The notes under the pieces: generated by a model
What the model was told of the DNA's origin: nothing
The model's database searches: none
What the model saw: only the letters and a program-made list of their open reading frames with translations
Position numbers and translations under genes: made by a program
Origin: Actinomycetota bacterium
Lineage (GTDB): Bacteria; Actinomycetota; Actinomycetes; Nanopelagicales; Nanopelagicaceae
NCBI GenBank assembly: GCA_947490605.1
Contig: CANLHE010000006.1
Span: 1-13,863, forward strand
Direction of reading: 5' to 3'
DNA: 13,863 bases
Part shown: positions 9,139 to 13,863 of the stretch, in pieces
Position numbering within the stretch: the first letter of the stretch is position 1
Layout: each line of letters begins with the position of its first letter

Positions 9139-9754
9139 TGAATTAACGCCGCGGTCTGATGATTTTGGGTTAGCCAAAGCAGATCAATCAAAAACTCCAA
9201 TCACAAACCATGAGAGTGCAAGCTTTAGTAAGCAACTACTTGGTTTTTGGGTAACTTTTAAAACTATGTTTAAAAAAGTTAATACAGTCCAGTACCCAGA
9301 GGTTAAAGAACCAACAGCGGAAAGATTTCACGGGCGCCATCAATTAAATCGCCACCCAGATGGTCTTGAGAAATGTATTGGTTGCGAATTATGTGCTTGG
9401 GCATGTCCAGCAGATGCAATTTATGTTGAGGGTGCTGATAATAAAGAAGGTGCACAATTTTCACCTGGTGAGCGATATGGCAAGGTTTATCAAATTAATT
9501 ACCTTCGCTGTATTTTCTGTGGCCTTTGTATTGAGGCTTGCCCAACTCGTGCACTAACTATGACCAATGAGTATGAACTTGCAGATAATACCCGCGGAAA
9601 ACTTATCTTTGAAAAGGATGATCTGCTTGGCCCACTTCGTGCCGGCATGGTGCCACCGCCACATCCAATGTACCCAAATACTGATGATGGAAATTACTAC
9701 CGCGGTGAAGTAACTGAATCCCACCCATCTCAAGGTGTTCCTAAAAATGATTAA
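9131..9754 (+). CDS. nuoI: NADH-quinone oxidoreductase subunit I, two [4Fe-4S] clusters (N6a, N6b)
   Basis: NuoI is the ferredoxin-like subunit that relays electrons from NuoG to cluster N2 in NuoB. The 207-residue protein carries two CxxCxxCxxxCP motifs: C82, C85, C88 and C92 in [12 protein letters not shown], and C127, C130, C133 and C137 in [12 protein letters not shown]. The second is followed by the family segment [14 protein letters not shown]. About 30 polar residues at the N-terminus precede the amphipathic start of the conserved core ([14 protein letters not shown]). ATG 9131 is supported by GGAG seven bases upstream and by the 8-bp overlap with nuoH, which is similar to the overlap at its other end with nuoJ. 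Confidence 0.96.
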   Translation: MADELTPRSDDFGLAKADQSKTPITNHESASFSKQLLGFWVTFKTMFKKVNTVQYPEVKEPTAERFHGRHQLNRHPDGLEKCIGCELCAWACPADAIYVEGADNKEGAQFSPGERYGKVYQINYLRCIFCGLCIEACPTRALTMTNEYELADNTRGKLIFEKDDLLGPLRAGMVPPPHPMYPNTDDGNYYRGEVTESHPSQGVPKND

Positions 9755-10526
9755 CTTTGCATTAGATATCGGAAAAACTGCCGGACCAGAAGCAGTTTTG
9801 TTTTATTTCCTTGCACCACTTTCAGTATTTGCTGGCCTTGGGATGTTAATTGTAAAAAAAGCTGTTCACTCTGCTTTATTGCTTGCTTGGATAATGGTTT
9901 CACTAGCAATTTTTTATATTGCTCAAGATGCACTTTTCTTAGGAATTGTGCAGATTGTTGTTTATACCGGTGCAGTAATGATGCTATTCCTATTTATTTT
10001 AATGCTAGTTGGAGTAGATACCTCTGATTCTTTTACTGAAACTATCCGAGGACTTCGAGCAATTGCTATCACCGCAGCTATTGGGTTCGGTGGCTTATTA
10101 ACAACTTTAATTGGCCGGGCAACATTTAATCGACCAATTACTGGCCTGGCTTCTGCCAACTCCGATGGAAATGCAAATGGTTTAGCAAAAGAACTATTTA
10201 CTCAATATGTATTTGCATTTGAGGTTGTTTCTGCTCTATTGATAACTGCAGCCCTTGGGGCAATGGTTTTAGCCCATAGTCAAAAAACAAGATCTCCATT
10301 CGCACAACGAGACCTATCAATTGCTCGATTCAGAAAAGATAATTTAAAAGATGCTGCCGGCCTGCCAAGTTCTGGCGTTTATGCACTTCATAACGCAGTT
10401 GATGTGCCGGCACTTTTACCAACTGGCAAAGCAGCTCCGACATCAATTTCAGCTGTCCTTGAGGCACGCGGTGACATGATTGAAAGTTCTAAGTTCCAAC
10501 TTCAGCAGGAAGAGGAGGAGAAGTAA
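9747..10526 (+). CDS. nuoJ: NADH-quinone oxidoreductase subunit J, with a long cytoplasmic tail
   Basis: NuoJ is a membrane subunit; its third helix is central to proton coupling in complex I. From ATG 9747 the protein is 259 residues. Helices are visible at about 17-36, 40-58, 65-88, 102-122 and 154-177. [21 protein letters not shown] at about 71-91 is the hallmark third helix. After the last helix is a soluble tail of about 80 residues with [20 protein letters not shown] (about 208-227), which I recognise from actinobacterial NuoJ and not from E. coli. It ends in EEEEK. A GTG at 9735 would add MFLK to the N-terminus. ATG 9747 is preferred: it gives an 8-bp overlap with nuoI, like nuoH/nuoI, and has AAGG upstream at a loose spacing of 11. 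The stop shares one base with the nuoK start. Confidence 0.93.
   Translation: MINFALDIGKTAGPEAVLFYFLAPLSVFAGLGMLIVKKAVHSALLLAWIMVSLAIFYIAQDALFLGIVQIVVYTGAVMMLFLFILMLVGVDTSDSFTETIRGLRAIAITAAIGFGGLLTTLIGRATFNRPITGLASANSDGNANGLAKELFTQYVFAFEVVSALLITAALGAMVLAHSQKTRSPFAQRDLSIARFRKDNLKDAAGLPSSGVYALHNAVDVPALLPTGKAAPTSISAVLEARGDMIESSKFQLQQEEEEK
10513..10518 (+). promoter_or_regulatory. Canonical Shine-Dalgarno sequence (AGGAGG) for nuoK, inside the nuoJ 3' end
   Basis: AGGAGG lies seven bases before the nuoK ATG at 10526 and is the best ribosome binding site in the window. It is written in the codons of the acidic NuoJ C-terminus (GAA GAG GAG GAG AAG), so the same bases serve both proteins. Most other junctions show only partial matches such as AAGGTGG or GGAG. 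Confidence 0.75.
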
Positions 10527-10825
10527 TGGCAATCGCTAATTATCTTTATCTTTCTGCAATCCTATTTACGATTGGTGCAGTCGGAGTTGTAATACGCCGT
10601 AATGCAATTGTTGTTTTTATGTGTATTGAATTAATGCTAAACGCAGCAAATCTTGCATTTGTAACCTTTGCACGCATAAATGGAAATCTTCAAGGGCAAG
10701 TAGTTGCCTTCTTTACAATGGTTGTTGCCGCATGTGAAGTGGTTGTCGGTCTTGCAATTATTGTGACAATTTATCGTTCTCGCCGCTCAACATCAGTTGA
10801 TGATGCAAGTTTGTTGAAAAGATAA
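10526..10825 (+). CDS. nuoK: NADH-quinone oxidoreductase subunit K (MrpC-like)
   Basis: NuoK is a three-helix membrane subunit related to MrpC of cation antiporters and part of the proton path between NuoJ and NuoN. The 99-residue length is typical. Helices span about 5-22, 29-47 and 58-82. The conserved intramembrane glutamates are E35 in [13 protein letters not shown] and E71 in [11 protein letters not shown], equivalent to E36 and E72 of E. coli. [14 protein letters not shown] precedes the second glutamate, as expected. The ATG shares a base with the nuoJ stop and has the strong AGGAGG noted above. The stop is two bases before nuoL. Confidence 0.97.
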   Translation: MAIANYLYLSAILFTIGAVGVVIRRNAIVVFMCIELMLNAANLAFVTFARINGNLQGQVVAFFTMVVAACEVVVGLAIIVTIYRSRRSTSVDDASLLKR

Positions 10826-10827
10826 AC

Positions 10828-12717
10828 ATGCAGACTTCAGCAAACTTGGCTTGGTTAATAGCGCTCCCATTATTTAGCTCAGCAATTCTTTTACTAGCTG
10901 GCAAGCGTGCTAATTCTTGGGGCCATGTAATGGCAACCATTGTTTCAGCATCTGTTTTCACTATTGGGGTTGTTGAGTTCATTGCAATGCAGTCAAGGTC
11001 TGATGAAAATCGAGCAGTAACACAAAACCTATTTACATGGATTTCTGTTGGATCCCTTAACGTTAATGCGTCACTATTACTGGACCAGCTATCTATCTGC
11101 TTCGTACTGTTAATTACTGGAGTTGGCACATTAATCCATATTTACTCCATTGCTTATATGTCACACGATCTAGATCGCCGCAGATTTTTTGCTTACCTAA
11201 ACCTGTTTATAGCCGCAATGCTTCTGTTAGTTCTAGGTGACTCATATTTAAATCTTTACGTTGGCTGGGAAGGTGTTGGCCTTGCTTCCTATTTACTTAT
11301 TGGTTTTTGGAACCAAAAACCTGCATATGCAACAGCCGCAAAAAAAGCATTTGTGGCAAACCGAGTTGGTGATGTTGGTTTATCACTAGCAATAATGATT
11401 GCGTTTGCAACCTTTGGCGATGTTTCATTTGCTGGAATTAAAGAACATGCAGAGCATGCATCTTCAACACAGTTAACTGCAATTGGCTTGATGTTGCTAC
11501 TAGCTGCTTGTGGTAAGTCTGCACAATTCCCACTGCAATCATGGCTCGGAGATGCAATGGCGGGCCCAACTCCTGTCTCTGCTCTTATCCATGCCGCAAC
11601 AATGGTTACTGCTGGAGTCTATTTGATTACAAGGTCAAACTTTATTTTTGATGAAGCACCAATTGCACAATTAATGGTTCTTATTGTTGGTGGAGTTACC
11701 TTATTGTTTGGCGCAATAATTGGCACAGCCAAAGATGATATTAAAAAGGCTCTTGCCGCTTCTACGATGTCACAAATTGGTTACATGATTTTGGCAACTG
11801 GATTAGGTCCAATCGGTTATGCATTTGCAATTATGCATTTACTTACTCATGGTTTCTTTAAGGCAAGCATGTTCCTTGGTGCAGGTTCTGTAATGCATGG
11901 CATGAACGATGAAGTGAATATGAGAAAGTATGGTGGCATTGGAAAGTTTATGCCGATTACTGCGCTGACATTTGGTTTAGGTTATTTAGCAATTATTGGA
12001 GTCCCACCATTTGCTGGTTTTTATTCAAAGGATAAAATAATTGAAACGGCATTTAATGAAGGCGGTATAAAAGGTTTAGCACTTGGTATTGCAACACTAC
12101 TTGGTGCAATGATCACTGCTTTCTACATGACCAGAGTTGTGATTTTGACCTTCTTCGGAAACGAAAGATGGGGTCATAAAGATGAGCCACATGAGAGTCC
12201 AGCACTAATGCTGATTCCAATCGGTTTACTCTCAATTGGATCTATTGCATCTGGATTTATTTTATCTAGGGGCGAGAGTTTAGTTCATTGGTTAGAACCA
12301 GTTGTTAATCCACTTAAAGAGCATCACGAAGAATTATTACCACCAATAGTTGTATCAATAATGACTTTAACAGTTGTAGCGATAGGAATATTAATAGCTG
12401 TATCTAAATACCGTGGTGATCAATTAGCGCAAGCACCAGAAAAAGTTTCTGTACTTACTAAAGCTGCTAGACGTGATTTATTTCAAGATGATTTAAATGA
12501 GTCAATATTCATGCGCCCGGGCCAATCACTTGTCCGAAACATTTTAAACATTGATTATTTAGTAATAGATGGCATGGTTCGAGCAGTCGGTAGTGTTTCT
12601 CTAACCGCTGGAAGTTGGCTAAGGTCACTCCAAAATGGCTATGTCAGAAGTTACGCGCTACTCATGATTATTGGCGCCCTGGCACTAATTGCTGCAATCT
12701 GGGTGGTGACCGCATGA
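10828..12717 (+). CDS. nuoL: NADH-quinone oxidoreductase subunit L (antiporter-like, distal proton pump)
   Basis: NuoL is the distal antiporter-like subunit and carries the long lateral helix along the membrane arm. The 629-residue protein is of normal length. Key charged residues are in place: E148 in GWEGVGLASYLL, K230 in CGKSAQFPLQSWL, H255 in PVSALIHAATMV, H341 and K345 in THGFFKA, and K401-D402 in GFYSKDK. These match the E. coli residues E144, K229, H254, H338, K342 and K399-D400 in motif context. The last hydrophobic helix (about 613-628) follows a soluble stretch, as in full-length homologues, so the lateral helix appears intact. The gene starts 2 bp after nuoK with only a weak GAAAAG upstream and ends in an ATGA overlap with nuoM. 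Confidence 0.97.
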   Translation: MQTSANLAWLIALPLFSSAILLLAGKRANSWGHVMATIVSASVFTIGVVEFIAMQSRSDENRAVTQNLFTWISVGSLNVNASLLLDQLSICFVLLITGVGTLIHIYSIAYMSHDLDRRRFFAYLNLFIAAMLLLVLGDSYLNLYVGWEGVGLASYLLIGFWNQKPAYATAAKKAFVANRVGDVGLSLAIMIAFATFGDVSFAGIKEHAEHASSTQLTAIGLMLLLAACGKSAQFPLQSWLGDAMAGPTPVSALIHAATMVTAGVYLITRSNFIFDEAPIAQLMVLIVGGVTLLFGAIIGTAKDDIKKALAASTMSQIGYMILATGLGPIGYAFAIMHLLTHGFFKASMFLGAGSVMHGMNDEVNMRKYGGIGKFMPITALTFGLGYLAIIGVPPFAGFYSKDKIIETAFNEGGIKGLALGIATLLGAMITAFYMTRVVILTFFGNERWGHKDEPHESPALMLIPIGLLSIGSIASGFILSRGESLVHWLEPVVNPLKEHHEELLPPIVVSIMTLTVVAIGILIAVSKYRGDQLAQAPEKVSVLTKAARRDLFQDDLNESIFMRPGQSLVRNILNIDYLVIDGMVRAVGSVSLTAGSWLRSLQNGYVRSYALLMIIGALALIAAIWVVTA

Positions 12718-13863
12718 ACCTGTTAACAATAGTTGGCGTACTCCCACTTTTAAGTGCGGCACTAATTGCGTTTATTCCAAGTAAGAACGCAGAGTTAATT
12801 AAGCGGGCGGCATTTACTGCCACATTATTAGTAGCAATAACCTCTATATTTTTAGCAACCGGATTTGATAAGAGTGTTACTGGAATGCAATATGTTCAAA
12901 GCAACACATGGATAGAGGCTTTCAATATCAATTTTGCAGTAGGTATTGATGGAATTTCATTGGTGCTTATTTTGTTATCTACAATCTTGGTACCAATAGT
13001 AATTTTAGCAACCTGGCATGAGTCAGATCTTGGCAGATGGAGCTCAAAGAGCTTTTATCTTCTGATCTTAGTTTTAGAAACTTTAATGATTGGTGTATTT
13101 GCTGCGACTGATTTGTTTCTATTCTATGTTTTCTTCGAAGCAATGCTGATCCCGATTTACTTCCTAATCGGTGGTTATGGAACTGGTAATAAATCTGCAG
13201 CAGCAGTTAAGTTCCTTTTGTATAGCTTATTTGGTGGCTTATTAATGCTCGCCTCAGTTATTGGGCTTTATGTAATCGCTGGTAATCAGATTGGTGCTAC
13301 TTTTGATTTAACACAACTTGCAACACTTGAAATTGATAGTAATACTCAAAATCTATTGTTCCTGGGCTTTTTTATTGCTTTTGCAATTAAGGCACCGCTT
13401 TGGCCGTTTCACACCTGGCTGCCAGATGCAGCAAAGGCTGCCACACCTGGAACATCAGTTTTACTTCTTGGAGTTTTAGACAAAGTTGGAACATACGGAA
13501 TGATCCGGTTTTGTATTGCATTGTTTCCAGATGCCAGTAAAACCTTTACACCACTAATTATTACGCTCGCAGTGGTATCAATAATTTATGGCGCATTTAT
13601 GGCAATTGGTCAGAAAGATATTAAAGGCTTGATTGCTTTCACATCTATTTCTCACTTTGGATTTATCACAATGGGAATTTTTGCTATGACAACACAGGGT
13701 ATGTCTGGTGCTAATTTATACATGGTTAACCATGGGTTTTCTACCACAGCACTATTTTTAGTTGCTGGCTGGATGATGATGCGCAGAGGCTCATCAATCA
13801 TTTCTGATTTTGGTGGATTACAAAGAGTGACTCCAGTTATGGCATGGACATGCTTTATAGGTG
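12714..13863 (+). CDS. nuoM: NADH-quinone oxidoreductase subunit M (antiporter-like), cut by the window edge
   Basis: I translated this from the ATG at 12714, inside an ATGA overlap with the nuoL stop. It stays open for 383 codons to the right edge, so about the last quarter of the usual 500 residues is missing. NuoM is the middle antiporter-like proton pump. Visible motifs are VGIDGISLVLILL at about 76-88, FFEAMLIPIYFLIGGYG at 140-156 with E142, and AIKAPLWPFHTWLPDA at 224-239 with K226. ATPGTSVLLLGVLDKVGTYG is at 243-262 with K257, and FTSISHFGF is at about 329-337. E142, K226 and K257 correspond to E144, K234 and K265 of E. coli NuoM. The region where the distal Glu (E. coli E407) would lie is outside the window. 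nuoN is expected next. Confidence 0.95.
   Translation, partial: MNLLTIVGVLPLLSAALIAFIPSKNAELIKRAAFTATLLVAITSIFLATGFDKSVTGMQYVQSNTWIEAFNINFAVGIDGISLVLILLSTILVPIVILATWHESDLGRWSSKSFYLLILVLETLMIGVFAATDLFLFYVFFEAMLIPIYFLIGGYGTGNKSAAAVKFLLYSLFGGLLMLASVIGLYVIAGNQIGATFDLTQLATLEIDSNTQNLLFLGFFIAFAIKAPLWPFHTWLPDAAKAATPGTSVLLLGVLDKVGTYGMIRFCIALFPDASKTFTPLIITLAVVSIIYGAFMAIGQKDIKGLIAFTSISHFGFITMGIFAMTTQGMSGANLYMVNHGFSTTALFLVAGWMMMRRGSSIISDFGGLQRVTPVMAWTCFIG

Noticed and set aside
9360..9557. A 65-codon plus-strand frame inside nuoI
   Set aside because: It is an out-of-frame reading of the ferredoxin-motif region of nuoI, with no initiation signal or independent support.
9735..9746. GTG 9735 as the nuoJ start, adding MFLK
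   Set aside because: ATG 9747 gives the same overlap length as the preceding junction and a more typical N-terminus. The upstream start has no better ribosome binding site.
10758..11129. A 123-codon minus-strand frame across the nuoK/nuoL junction
   Set aside because: It overlaps two certain genes and shows no recognisable protein features.
11302..11321. Inverted repeat with 9-bp arms and a 2-base centre (GGTTTTTGG / CCAAAAACC) in nuoL
   Set aside because: The arms are A/T runs flanked by paired G/C, the length is about what chance gives in a window of this size, there is no terminator-like U tract, and it encodes the ordinary GFWNQKP stretch of NuoL.
1..13863. A hidden novel system such as a defence island, mobile element or biosynthetic cluster
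   Set aside because: All but about 70 bases are covered by recognised, intact conserved genes in the standard order, which leaves no room for unexplained genes.

Overview
The window is a respiratory gene cluster, read entirely from the plus strand. It holds one menaquinone-biosynthesis methyltransferase (menG/ubiE) followed by nuoA to nuoM of the 14-subunit proton-pumping NADH:quinone oxidoreductase (complex I). nuoM runs off the right edge, and nuoN, normally last, would lie beyond it. I see no tRNA, rRNA, mobile element, CRISPR array or minus-strand gene, and I found no previously undescribed system. It reads as a complete, conserved housekeeping operon.

The proteins look actinobacterial. 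NuoB begins [17 protein letters not shown], NuoC has a Gly-rich DTSGFGG leader, NuoD has a YSVTGGDWD leader, and NuoJ has a long cytoplasmic tail containing [10 protein letters not shown]. The DNA, however, is AT-rich: by eye around 40% GC, with heavy use of TTA, ATT and AAA. Low GC, very tight packing and an actinobacterial gene set together suggest a genome-streamlined freshwater lineage such as the acI group (Nanopelagicales). This assignment is inference from memory of such sequences and not from a search.

Layout: menG 24-716, then a 41-bp gap, which is the only spacer above 2 bp in the window. nuoA, nuoB, nuoC, nuoD, nuoE, nuoF, nuoG, nuoH, nuoI, nuoJ, nuoK, nuoL and nuoM then follow with gaps of at most 2 bp or overlaps of 1 to 8 bp. 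Five junctions are ATGA overlaps and one is GTGA, which implies translational coupling. The gene order is the standard nuoA-N order.

The encoded machine: NuoE, NuoF and NuoG form the NADH-oxidising module (FMN and a chain of Fe-S clusters). NuoB, NuoC, NuoD and NuoI form the connecting arm that carries electrons to cluster N2 and the quinone site. NuoA, NuoH, NuoJ, NuoK, NuoL and NuoM are membrane subunits that translocate protons. Every Fe-S ligand set I looked for is present, including the accessory N7 set in NuoG, as are the key Glu and Lys residues of the antiporter-like subunits. MenG makes the likely electron acceptor, menaquinone, so the cluster pairs an enzyme of quinone synthesis with the main quinone-reducing enzyme.
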